Notes under the pieces: generated by a model
Seen by the model: only the letters and a program-made list of their open reading frames with translations
Databases searched by the model: none
What the model was told of the DNA's origin: nothing
Assembly: GCA_030152105.1 (NCBI GenBank)
Contig: JASLIH010000253.1
Span: forward strand, 1 to 9,732
DNA: 9,732 nt
From: Actinomycetes bacterium
GTDB lineage: Bacteria > Actinomycetota > CALGFH01
Direction of reading: 5' to 3'
Program-made: the position numbers and the translations under genes
Shown: one piece after another, positions 1-5,335 of the stretch
Numbering within the stretch: the first letter of the stretch is position 1
Layout: every line of letters starts with the position of its first letter

Positions 1-998
1 GGGTCGCGCCGGGCCAGCAGCTCGGGCAGGTCGCCCTTGCGGGCCTGGGCCTGGTCGGCGGCCTCGTCGGGGGTGGGCAGGCCGTAGGCGGTCGCGGCCC
101 GGCGGAAGCTGCGGCCCAGGAAGGTGGACAGCAGCCCCAGCAGGGCCAGGTTGGTGAGCACGAACGTCGACATCCAGCGCACCGCCCGGGTGCCGAGCTC
201 GGCGATCCGGCCCGGGTCGCCGACCAGCAGCCCGACGACCAGGTTGAGGGCGATCGTCAGCAGCACCAGCGGCAGGGCGAAGTCGCGCAGGGCCCGGCCC
301 ATGAACTTGTAGAAGAAGTTCGAGACCAGCCACCAGGGGACCAGCAGCCCGGGACGGACGTTGTCGACCTCGTCCAGGGCGAGCTGGGGGTAGCGTCCGC
401 TGGCCGCCTCCAGGCGGTTCACGAACTCGCCGACCACGTGGTCGCCGATGGGCACGTCCAGCGGGTCGAAGGGGTCGGTGCGCCGGTTCCAGCGGTCGAG
501 GGCGTCGCCGTGCTCGGCCACGACCATGACCTCCCCGCCGCCGTCGGCGCGCTCGACCCGGACCCGGGCGTGGAGGGCGAAGTCGGTCACGCCGAACCGG
601 TCGCCGACCAGCTTGCGGGCGGTCCCGTCCCAGGCCAGGGTCGAGTCGTGGTTGCCGACCAGGTACAGCACGGTGGTGCCGGGCCGGGCGGCCAGCCGCC
701 GCAGGGCGTCCCCGATCGGGGCCGCCGCCGGGCCGTCCAGCACCTTGGCCACCCGCTCCTCGGAGGACCCTCCGACCTGGAGCAGGTCGAGGATGTCGCC
801 GCCGAGGGCCAGCACCACCTGGCCCGGATGCCGCTGGAGGGAGCCGAGCAGGTCGCACAGCTCGGCCGTGGCCGCGAAGTCGTCGTTCGGGCCGGTGTCG
901 GTCAGGTGCAGGTCCGAGACGTACACGAAGCGGCCGCCGGGCTCGAGGCGCAACTCCAGGTCGAGCGGGCACGGTTCGGGGACGACGGGCGGGCTCAT
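1..998 (-). CDS. Metallophosphoesterase with C-terminal membrane segments (3' end outside window)
   Basis: The reading frame stays open from an ATG at 998 to the left edge, giving 332 visible residues with no stop. The calcineurin-like phosphoesterase signature is complete and in order: SDLHL (D29, H31), GGDILDL (D68, D71), GNHD (N116, H117) and EHGD (H163, D165), residues that in this family bind a dinuclear metal centre and hydrolyse phosphoester bonds. After the catalytic domain come two hydrophobic stretches at about residues 240-259 and 278-296 that look like membrane helices, so the enzyme is probably membrane-anchored; the C-terminus is not seen. The substrate cannot be read from the sequence. 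There is no Shine-Dalgarno sequence before the ATG; a TAGACT hexamer 7 nt upstream suggests a leaderless transcript. The gene is divergent from the small winged-helix-like gene at 1031. Family assignment is firm; the role is unknown. Confidence 0.88.
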   Translation of the reverse strand, partial: MSPPVVPEPCPLDLELRLEPGGRFVYVSDLHLTDTGPNDDFAATAELCDLLGSLQRHPGQVVLALGGDILDLLQVGGSSEERVAKVLDGPAAAPIGDALRRLAARPGTTVLYLVGNHDSTLAWDGTARKLVGDRFGVTDFALHARVRVERADGGGEVMVVAEHGDALDRWNRRTDPFDPLDVPIGDHVVGEFVNRLEAASGRYPQLALDEVDNVRPGLLVPWWLVSNFFYKFMGRALRDFALPLVLLTIALNLVVGLLVGDPGRIAELGTRAVRWMSTFVLTNLALLGLLSTFLGRSFRRAATAYGLPTPDEAADQAQARKGDLPELLARRD

Positions 999-1005
999 CG
1001 GTCCA

Positions 1006-1011
1006 AGTCTA
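1006..1011 (-). promoter_or_regulatory. Putative -10 element (leaderless) for the metallophosphoesterase gene
   Basis: Read on the minus strand this is TAGACT, matching the actinobacterial -10 pattern TAnnnT, followed by 7 nt and then the ATG at 998. That spacing is what is expected when transcription starts on the A of the start codon. No convincing -35 is visible. Confidence 0.4.
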
Positions 1012-1015
1012 CGGG

Positions 1016-1021
1016 TAGGCT
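1016..1021 (+). promoter_or_regulatory. Putative -10 element for the small winged-helix-like gene
   Basis: TAGGCT fits the TAnnnT -10 pattern and lies 9 nt before the ATG at 1031, which has no clear Shine-Dalgarno sequence. The element sits only 4 nt from the opposing -10 of the divergent gene, so the two promoters would compete for the same 32-bp gap. Confidence 0.35.
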
Positions 1022-1030
1022 GGCCGGGTC

Positions 1031-1264
1031 ATGGAACCCATGGAGCCCAAGGAAGCGTGCCTGCGGGTGCTGGGCGAGGCCGGCGGCGAGACCCTCCACT
1101 GGACGGTGGTGCTCGACCGGGCCCTCACCCAGCGCCTGCTCGACCCGTTCACCACCCGTGACGTCCGCGGGGTGGTGGTGAAGAGCCTCGCGGCCCTCGC
1201 CAAGGAGGGCCGCGTGGACAAGCAGGGCGCCGGGCTGTACCGGGCCAAGGCCGAGCTGATCTAG
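1031..1264 (+). CDS. Small winged-helix-like hypothetical protein (77 aa)
   Basis: A complete 77-residue frame. The pattern is an N-terminal helix (KEACLRVLGEAGG), a LHWTVVLDRAL segment, then a helix with conserved-looking spacing (TRDVRGVVVKSLAALAKEG) and a short beta-wing (RVDKQGAGLYRAK). This resembles a stand-alone winged helix of the HARE-HTH type (see e.g. domains attached to restriction and chromatin proteins), but that is inferred from the pattern only. A second ATG lies three codons downstream (1040), so the exact start is uncertain. Its TAG stop shares the tetramer CTAG with the stop of the convergent downstream gene. Function is unknown; DNA binding is a reasonable guess. Confidence 0.7.
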   Translation: MEPMEPKEACLRVLGEAGGETLHWTVVLDRALTQRLLDPFTTRDVRGVVVKSLAALAKEGRVDKQGAGLYRAKAELI

Positions 1265-1734
1265 CTCGGCGGGGTCCGCGCCGGGTCGCCGCCGGCGCCG
1301 TTGGTGTGCAGCTGGGTCACCTCGGCCGAGGAGACCGGGTCGGCGGAGCCGGGCTCGGGAGCCCGGTCCCAGCCACCGCTGGCCTTGTCGGACTGGCGCT
1401 TCAGGCCCTGGCGGAGCTCGGAGCCCTTGGACCCGGACAGCCGGCTGAGCGCCAGCCCCAGCGCGCCCAGCCCGGCCGCGCCGGCGAGCAGCCGGCGGTT
1501 GCGGCGGCGGGCCGCCTCGCGGCGACGCTGGCGGGCCCGCTCGGGCATGAGCTTGTCAGCGGCCTTGCTGGCCTCCTTGCCGAGCTCGGCACCCTTGCGG
1601 CCGGCCGCGTTGGAGGCCCGGGCGAGCGCCTCCTTGGCCGCCTCGAGCGCGGCCACCAGGTCGTCGGTCCGGTCGGTGACCTGCTCGGTGACGGTCTCCT
1701 TGGCCTTGGTCGCGTTGGACCTGCGGAACCCCAT
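1261..1734 (-). CDS. Small helical, basic, probably membrane-associated hypothetical protein (157 aa)
   Basis: I do not recognise a named family. The start ATG at 1734 is preceded by a good Shine-Dalgarno sequence (GAGGGAGG, 6 nt away); the frame stays open upstream but that part lies antisense and out of frame to the next gene. Residues 8-62 are Ala/Lys/Glu-rich with heptad-like spacing, suggesting a long amphipathic helix or coiled coil. Residues 65-81 are extremely basic (RARQRRREAARRRNRR), followed by a hydrophobic stretch at 82-97 (LLAGAAGLGALGLALS) long enough for a marginal membrane helix. The C-terminal 50 residues are polar, Pro/Gly-rich and likely disordered. The layout is like small YtxH-type or other helix-plus-membrane envelope proteins, but that is only a resemblance. 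It lies downstream of the split-barrel gene (65-nt gap), so both could share a transcript. Confidence 0.75.
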   Translation of the reverse strand: MGFRRSNATKAKETVTEQVTDRTDDLVAALEAAKEALARASNAAGRKGAELGKEASKAADKLMPERARQRRREAARRRNRRLLAGAAGLGALGLALSRLSGSKGSELRQGLKRQSDKASGGWDRAPEPGSADPVSSAEVTQLHTNGAGGDPARTPPS

Positions 1735-1799
1735 GCGGCCCTCCCTCGGGCTCGTTGCCTCGTTTGCGTGTCCGGTCTGCCTACCCGTCCGAGTTGTCC

Positions 1800-2597
1800 C
1801 TACACCTCCGCCGGGATCGACGACGGGGTGAGCTCGACCAGGGTGGACTCCTTGCGCCAGCGGTCCACCGCCTGCTCGCCGTCGCGCAGGTTGAGACGGC
1901 GGGGGACCAGCACCGGCGCGACCCTGGCGTACAGCGGGTCGTTGGGGGCGACCACCCGGGCCGACGCCTCGACCTCGGCGACCAGCGACTGCTGCTCCTT
2001 GGAGCGGGCCGCCAGCACCACCCGGGTCGCCTCGGCCAGCCCGGCGACGTGCTGCTCGGACCCGCCGACGAGCACGTAGACGCGGCCGTCCAGGGTGCCG
2101 TACCAGACGGGCACGGCCCGGCCGCCGGTCCCTCCCTCGCCCGGGACCTCGACCCAGACCACCGTGCTCTTCTTGAGCGCCTCCTCCAGCACGTCGGTCT
2201 CCGACCCGCTCGACCAGGGCGGGTCCTCGTCGAGCACGGCCATGGGAACGCGGCCGACCTCGTCCCCGTTGACCAGCAGGACCAGCTCGTGGTCGTCGTC
2301 GGAGTCGACCACCACCCCGTGGACCTCGTCGGTGAAGGTGTCGATCTTGCTGGTGCCGCGCAGGGTCAGGGCCCGCTCCGGGCTGCGCCAGACGACATCG
2401 CCGTTGGGGGCGAGCACGGCCATGGCCTCGCGGTACCAGCCGCCGGCGCCGGTGTAGGAGCGGCGGACCGAGAACGGGGCGACCCGCCCCTTGCCGGCCC
2501 GGCCGACGAACACCGCCATGGCGTCCTCGGGCTGGGCCACCCCTTCGGACACGAGCCTGGCGTCGGCGATGTAGACGCCGGTGAGGCGGACGTCCAT
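1800..2597 (-). CDS. Hypothetical protein with PNPOx-like split-barrel C-terminal half (265 aa)
   Basis: A complete 265-residue frame starting at ATG 2597, preceded by GGAAAGGA 5-6 nt upstream. The C-terminal part, from about residue 145, contains AVPVWYGTLDGRVYVLVGG (162-179), then a helix and LAEATRVVLAARSK (187-200), followed by EVEASARVVAPNDPLYARV. This order (strand-turn-strand, helix, V-L-A-A-R strand, then a strand with VxxxARVV) resembles the pyridoxamine-5'-phosphate-oxidase-like split barrel that binds FMN or F420. The N-terminal 130 residues (many beta strands, VYIADARLVSEG, WYREAMAVLAPNGDVVWRS) do not match a family I know. The oxidoreductase assignment is inference; cofactor and substrate are unknown. 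The protein is predicted cytoplasmic, with no signal peptide or membrane helix. Confidence 0.7.
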   Translation of the reverse strand: MDVRLTGVYIADARLVSEGVAQPEDAMAVFVGRAGKGRVAPFSVRRSYTGAGGWYREAMAVLAPNGDVVWRSPERALTLRGTSKIDTFTDEVHGVVVDSDDDHELVLLVNGDEVGRVPMAVLDEDPPWSSGSETDVLEEALKKSTVVWVEVPGEGGTGGRAVPVWYGTLDGRVYVLVGGSEQHVAGLAEATRVVLAARSKEQQSLVAEVEASARVVAPNDPLYARVAPVLVPRRLNLRDGEQAVDRWRKESTLVELTPSSIPAEV

Positions 2598-2636
2598 TCG
2601 GTTCCTTTCCCACCCGGAGCGGCTGCGGCGCGAACG

Positions 2637-2642
2637 ATCATA
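2637..2642 (-). promoter_or_regulatory. Putative -10 element TATGAT for the split-barrel gene
   Basis: On the minus strand this hexamer is TATGAT, five of six matches to TATAAT. Transcription would start near 2630 and give a leader of about 33 nt that contains the AAAGGA ribosome-binding site. No good -35 is visible at the right distance. The rest of the 114-nt divergent gap (2598-2711) holds the hairpin at 2688-2710 and nothing else I can name. Confidence 0.4.
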
Positions 2643-2687
2643 GAAGATGTGCCCATGCGACCGGAGGAGCTGGACCGGAGGGGGTCC

Positions 2688-2710
2688 GGGGAACCCCAGA
2701 GGGGTGCCCC
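2688..2710 (+). other. Hairpin covering the GNAT ribosome-binding site
   Basis: GGGGAACCCC (2688-2697), loop AGA, GGGGTGCCCC (2701-2710) form a 10-bp stem with a single A-G mismatch, ending two bases before the GTG at 2712. The only Shine-Dalgarno-like sequence (AGAGGGG, 2698-2704) lies in the loop and 3' arm, so in the folded state it would be hidden. Regulatory meaning is inferred. Confidence 0.4.
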
Positions 2711-2711
2711 G

Positions 2712-3197
2712 GTGAATCAGGCGATCGTCGTCTGCCGGGTGGCCGAGGCCGAGCACCCGGAGGTGCGGGAGTTCATGGCCAGGGAGTGGCCGGCCGCCGA
2801 CCGCCGGCTGTTCGGCGCCGACCTGGACTGGACCAGCCGCCCGGTGGTGGTCGAGGCCAGGGCCGGGCGCGAGCTGGCCGGGGTGGCCCTCGGCGAGGCC
2901 GTCGCCGGCATGGCCCGGCTGCACGACCTGCTGGTCGCCGAGTCGCGCCAGGGCCGGGGGCTGGGCGGCCGCCTGGTCGAGCTGTTCTGCGTGCGCGCGG
3001 CCGAGCTGGGGGCGGCCCGCTGCTTCCTGCGCTGCCCCGACACCGACCGCCACCGCCGCTTCTACGAGCGCCTCGGGTTCGTGGCCGTGGCCCGGCTGCC
3101 CCGCTACTACCACGGCCACGACTTCGTCGAGTACCTGCGCGAGCCCCTGCTTCAGGGCCCCGCTATCGGGTGGCCGAAGGGCTCGTCGCCTGGGTGA
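2712..3197 (+). CDS. GNAT-family N-acetyltransferase
   Basis: The product (161 aa from GTG 2712) has the GNAT fold signatures: motif A RLHDLLVAESRQGRGLGGRL with the acetyl-CoA pyrophosphate-binding loop QGRGLG (about residues 80-85), a following helix, the strand AARCFLRCPDT and the motif B element RRFYERLGFVAV (116-127). It should transfer an acyl group from acyl-CoA to an amine; the acceptor is not predictable. Start choice: GTG 2712 has an AGAGGGG Shine-Dalgarno sequence 7 nt upstream and begins right at the first predicted strand. An in-frame ATG at 2655 would add 19 charged residues (MRPEELDRRGSGEPQRGAP) with no ribosome-binding site, and would need a leaderless transcript. The gene is divergent from the split-barrel gene and convergent with the dehydratase-like gene, 12 nt away. 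Confidence 0.85.
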   Translation: MNQAIVVCRVAEAEHPEVREFMAREWPAADRRLFGADLDWTSRPVVVEARAGRELAGVALGEAVAGMARLHDLLVAESRQGRGLGGRLVELFCVRAAELGAARCFLRCPDTDRHRRFYERLGFVAVARLPRYYHGHDFVEYLREPLLQGPAIGWPKGSSPG

Positions 3198-3204
3198 TCC
3201 GGTC

Positions 3205-3220
3205 CCGGCCTACGGGCCGG
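3205..3220. terminator. Candidate bidirectional terminator hairpin between convergent genes
   Basis: CCGGCC-TACG-GGCCGG is a perfect 6-bp GC stem. On the plus strand its loop is the C(UACG)G type, a member of the exceptionally stable UNCG tetraloops. It begins 8 nt after the GNAT stop codon, and its loop contains part of the dehydratase-like gene's stop codon. No U tract follows on either strand, so this is a hairpin of the kind often proposed in high-GC actinobacteria rather than a classic intrinsic terminator. Confidence 0.45.
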
Positions 3221-3584
3221 CCGGGCCCACCGGGCGTTGCCGGATGCCGGTCAGGCGGTCGCTCGGGCTCCACGGGGCGGCCCGGCCGACCGGACGGTGG
3301 TGGTCGCCCACCAGCCGCTGGATGCGTTCCGCCACCATCAGGTCGTCGTCGGTCAGCGTCGAACCGGCCCGTGGGGCGAGCTCCAGGGTGACCCGGCCAC
3401 CGCGGATGGCGATGTCGGGCTGATGGCCGGCCGCGGCGGTGGCGTCGGCCACCCGGCCGACGAACAGCGCCGCCGAGGCGAAGTCGTCGAACTCGTAGGT
3501 CTTCCAGATGCCGTCGCCGTGGCGCTGCCACCCGGGCAGCTCCTGCAGGTCGCGCGCCAGCGCCTCCTCGTTCCTGGCTGCCAT
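3210..3584 (-). CDS. Pterin-4a-carbinolamine dehydratase-like protein, altered active site
   Basis: A 124-residue protein from ATG 3584, with a strong Shine-Dalgarno sequence (GGAAAGGAGG, 5 nt spacing). Residues 15-97 follow the pterin-4a-carbinolamine dehydratase (PCD/DCoH) pattern: LPGWQRHGDGIWKTYEF, then FVGRVADATAAAGHQPDI, then RVTLEL and LTDDDLMVAERIQRL. Genuine PCDs recycle the 4a-hydroxy pterin made by aromatic amino acid hydroxylases, using an HHP motif and a further histidine (TH...GGLT). Here HHP is HQP (H54, Q55, P56), and the TH histidine aligns with R72, so two of the three usual catalytic histidines are missing. No hydroxylase is nearby. The last 27 residues are an unconserved basic, Pro-rich tail. 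It may be a binding or regulatory relative rather than an enzyme. It lies 59 nt downstream of the MarR gene, behind a dyad that looks like an operator. Confidence 0.75.
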   Translation of the reverse strand: MAARNEEALARDLQELPGWQRHGDGIWKTYEFDDFASAALFVGRVADATAAAGHQPDIAIRGGRVTLELAPRAGSTLTDDDLMVAERIQRLVGDHHRPVGRAAPWSPSDRLTGIRQRPVGPAGP

Positions 3585-3611
3585 GGCGCCTCCTTTCCTT
3601 GGCACACAGCA

Positions 3612-3630
3612 ATAATATCGCGTTGCGATA
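3612..3630 (-). promoter_or_regulatory. Promoter/operator of the dehydratase-like gene (perfect dyad, probable MarR site)
   Basis: TATCGC-GTT-GCGATA (3616-3630) is a perfect inverted repeat in an AT-rich patch of otherwise GC-rich DNA. Weaker symmetry extends outward (CAAT on one side, ATTG on the other). On the minus strand a -10-like TATTAT occupies 3617-3612 and overlaps one arm by two bases, so a protein bound here would block transcription of the gene starting at 3584. The adjacent upstream gene encodes a MarR-family regulator, the obvious candidate ligand; this link is inferred from position. Confidence 0.5.
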
Positions 3631-3643
3631 GAAATTGCCGTCG

Positions 3644-4063
3644 CTACGACGAGGTGTCGGTGTCCAGGCCGGCCCAGAGGGTGTGCATCTGGTTGGTGAG
3701 CCGGGCCAGCTCCTCGAGGTGGGACGCGGCCAGCTTCTCCAGGCGCTCGCGGCCGCTGTCGGTGAGGACGACCCGGACCGTGCGGGCGTCCCCGCTGTCG
3801 GCCTGACGGGCGACCAGCCCGGCCGTGACCGCGCGGTCGATCAGCTCGACCGCGCTGTGGTGGCGCACGAGCAGGTAGCTGGCGATCTCCCCGATGGTCG
3901 GGCCGTCCGGGCCGGGATGCCCGCGGACGGCGAGCAGCAGCTGGTGCTGGGCCGGGGTGATCCCGGCCGCCTCGGCCTGCTGCCCGCTCCAGTAGAGAAA
4001 CCGGCGCAGGCCGGTCCGAAAGGCGAGCAGGCGCTCGTAGTCCCGCTGGTCCAGTCCTGGCAT
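3644..4063 (-). CDS. MarR-family transcriptional regulator
   Basis: A 139-residue protein of typical MarR length. A long N-terminal helix (DYERLLAFRTGLRRFLYWSGQQAEAAG) leads into GITPAQHQLLLAV (34-46), the winged helix-turn-helix PTIGEIASYLLVRHHSAVELIDRAVTAGLV (55-84, recognition helix about 67-80) and the wing DARTVRVVLTDSGRERL (92-108), then a C-terminal dimerisation helix. The family binds short inverted repeats as dimers, often released by small aromatic ligands. It lies between the cyclase gene (47-nt gap) and the dehydratase-like gene (59-nt gap), all on one strand. No Shine-Dalgarno sequence precedes ATG 4063; a TATCGT hexamer 6 nt upstream suggests leaderless transcription, and a CGATATCG palindrome overlaps it, compatible with autoregulation. 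The ligand cannot be told from the sequence. Confidence 0.9.
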   Translation of the reverse strand: MPGLDQRDYERLLAFRTGLRRFLYWSGQQAEAAGITPAQHQLLLAVRGHPGPDGPTIGEIASYLLVRHHSAVELIDRAVTAGLVARQADSGDARTVRVVLTDSGRERLEKLAASHLEELARLTNQMHTLWAGLDTDTSS

Positions 4064-4069
4064 GGCACG

Positions 4070-4078
4070 ACGATATCG
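4070..4078 (-). promoter_or_regulatory. Putative leaderless -10 and palindrome before the MarR gene
   Basis: On the minus strand TATCGT (4075-4070) fits TAnnnT and is followed by 6 nt and the ATG at 4063. It overlaps the 8-bp palindrome CGATATCG (4071-4078), which contains the same CGATA and TATCG half-words as the dyad at 3616-3630, although arranged differently. This suggests, without proving, control by the same regulator. Confidence 0.35.
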
Positions 4079-4110
4079 GAGAGCTCCGCGTCACGGCGCT
4101 GCGGGGGCGT

Positions 4111-5235
4111 TCAGCTGGCCGCGAACAGGTCCCAGGGGTCGTCCAGGCCCTTGAGGGTGTAGGTCCCGCGGGCCTCCAGGGCGATGTCGGAGCCGGCGAC
4201 CAGGTCCCGGACGGTCCGGGACACCAGGACCTCACCCGGGCCGGCCGCGGCCATGATGCGGGCGCCGATGTGGACCGCGATCCCGCCGACGTCGTCGTCG
4301 CGGACGTCGAGCTCTCCGGTGTGGACCCCGGCCCGGATCTCGATGCCGATGTCGCGCAGCCCCTTGCGGAGGGCGACGGCGCAGCGGATGGCCCGGCCTG
4401 GCCCGTCGAAGACCGCCAGGACGCCGTCGCCGGTGCTCTTGATCCACCGCCCGCCCTCCCGTTCGACCAGCCGCCTCGCCGCCTCGTCGTGGGCGTCCAG
4501 CAGCTCCCGCCACCGCTGGTCGCCGGCCGCCTGGGCCCGCTGGGTCGACCCGACGATGTCGGTGAACAGGACGGTTGCCAGCAGCCGGCGGGCGTGCCCT
4601 CCGGGCTGGAGCTCCAGGGTGTCGACCACGACGTCGCGGATGCCTCGCGAGAAGTCGATGTCGTAGCGGTCGGTGGCCTCGTCGAAGTCGGAGGTCTTCC
4701 AGACGGCCTCGCCGGCCACCGCCTTGTAGGACTGGTCGTCGAAGGTGAGCCCGCTGGAGCCCCCGGTCACCCGGACCCTGGCGGCCGTCCCGACCGGACG
4801 ACGGATGGTGACCTCCCTGGCCCCGCCGCGGAACCGCAGCTGCACCGGGCCGGCCGGCCGGGCGAGGGTCAGCTCCGAGCTGGCGGCGGCATCCTCCACC
4901 TCGATGCCGAGGAGCCGGGCCGCGCTCAGGTCAGCGCGCAGCCCGGTGATGCCTCTCGCCGCCTCGATGCGCCAGCCGACCGACGGGTTCAGCCTGATGT
5001 CGGCGCCCTGGTGGCGCCAGTCGGCGGGGCGGAACCGGGGCCCGTACTCGATGGCGATCAGCCCGCCCCGGGTCCGGACCCTCGGCGGCGCGCCCTCGTA
5101 GCGGGCGTGGTACAGGTCGACCAGCGACGGGTCGGTCCCGAGCGCGACATTGGACGCCCGGACCAGCCGCAGCCGAACGCTCCTTGGCGGGCCGAGCAGG
5201 GATCCCGGCTGGGCACTTGCGGGGTCATCGACCAT
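4111..5235 (-). CDS. Class III adenylate/guanylate cyclase with beta-rich N-terminal domain
   Basis: A 374-residue protein. The C-terminal class III cyclase domain (about 215-374) opens with LLATVLFTDIVGSTQRA. Metal-binding aspartates are D226 and D270 (STGDG); the base-selecting lysine is K266 and the matching aspartate is D315 (DDVGG), together predicting ATP as substrate and cAMP as product. The transition-state arginine R326 is present, but the usual asparagine is H322 (AVHIGAR), a change seen in a large subgroup of bacterial cyclases. It ends with the common tail TYTLKGLDDPWDLFAAS. Residues 20-210 are rich in short strands and turns (RLNPSVGWRIEAARGITGL, VRVTGGSSGLTFDDQ), resembling beta-helical DUF4097-like adhesin domains; this is inference. 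There is no signal peptide or membrane helix. Start ATG 5235 has CGGAG 6 nt upstream; ATG 5274 would add 13 residues. It diverges from the imuA' SOS promoter. Confidence 0.88.
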   Translation of the reverse strand: MVDDPASAQPGSLLGPPRSVRLRLVRASNVALGTDPSLVDLYHARYEGAPPRVRTRGGLIAIEYGPRFRPADWRHQGADIRLNPSVGWRIEAARGITGLRADLSAARLLGIEVEDAAASSELTLARPAGPVQLRFRGGAREVTIRRPVGTAARVRVTGGSSGLTFDDQSYKAVAGEAVWKTSDFDEATDRYDIDFSRGIRDVVVDTLELQPGGHARRLLATVLFTDIVGSTQRAQAAGDQRWRELLDAHDEAARRLVEREGGRWIKSTGDGVLAVFDGPGRAIRCAVALRKGLRDIGIEIRAGVHTGELDVRDDDVGGIAVHIGARIMAAAGPGEVLVSRTVRDLVAGSDIALEARGTYTLKGLDDPWDLFAAS

Positions 5236-5300
5236 GGGCACTCCGGGGATTCCGCGCTCCGCTGCTCGCGCCATGGTAGTTCCCGCGCGGCGGTGGGCGC

Positions 5301-5335
5301 TTGACACTCTCGAACATATGTTCGAACATAGGGCT
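5301..5335 (+). promoter_or_regulatory. SOS-regulated leaderless promoter of imuA'
   Basis: A perfect -35 TTGACA (5301-5306) is followed after 17 nt by GAACAT (5324-5329) as the likely -10, and then 6 nt to the ATG at 5336. There is no Shine-Dalgarno sequence, so the transcript probably starts at the A of the start codon. The LexA box fills the spacer between -35 and -10. The same layout recurs before dnaE2. The rest of the 100-nt divergent gap towards the cyclase (5236-5300) shows no strong element. Confidence 0.8.
5310..5325. promoter_or_regulatory. LexA-binding SOS box (imuA')
   Basis: TCGAACATATGTTCGA is a perfect 16-bp palindrome and an exact match to the actinobacterial/Gram-positive LexA consensus CGAAC-N4-GTTCG with flanking T and A. 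It overlaps a second palindrome, TATGTTCGAACATA (5317-5330), so the site has three alternating half-sites and the last one is also the -10 hexamer. Confidence 0.93.

Noticed and set aside
438..1181. Plus-strand open frames across the metallophosphoesterase gene.
   Set aside because: The minus strand carries all metallophosphoesterase motifs in one uninterrupted frame; the plus-strand products have no recognisable features.
1779..1788. Ten-base match ACGGGTAGGC shared by the upstream regions at 1011-1020 (+) and 1779-1788 (-).
   Set aside because: A ten-base match in GC-rich DNA is weak evidence, and the distances to the start codons differ (10 versus 44 nt).
1755..2711. Upstream extension of the GNAT frame across the split-barrel gene.
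   Set aside because: It is antisense to a well-supported gene and its translation is low-complexity; the GNAT domain begins near 2712.
3585..4235. Upstream extension of the dehydratase-like frame into the MarR and cyclase genes.
   Set aside because: It overlaps marR out of frame, and ATG 3584 has a very strong ribosome-binding site just where the family domain begins.
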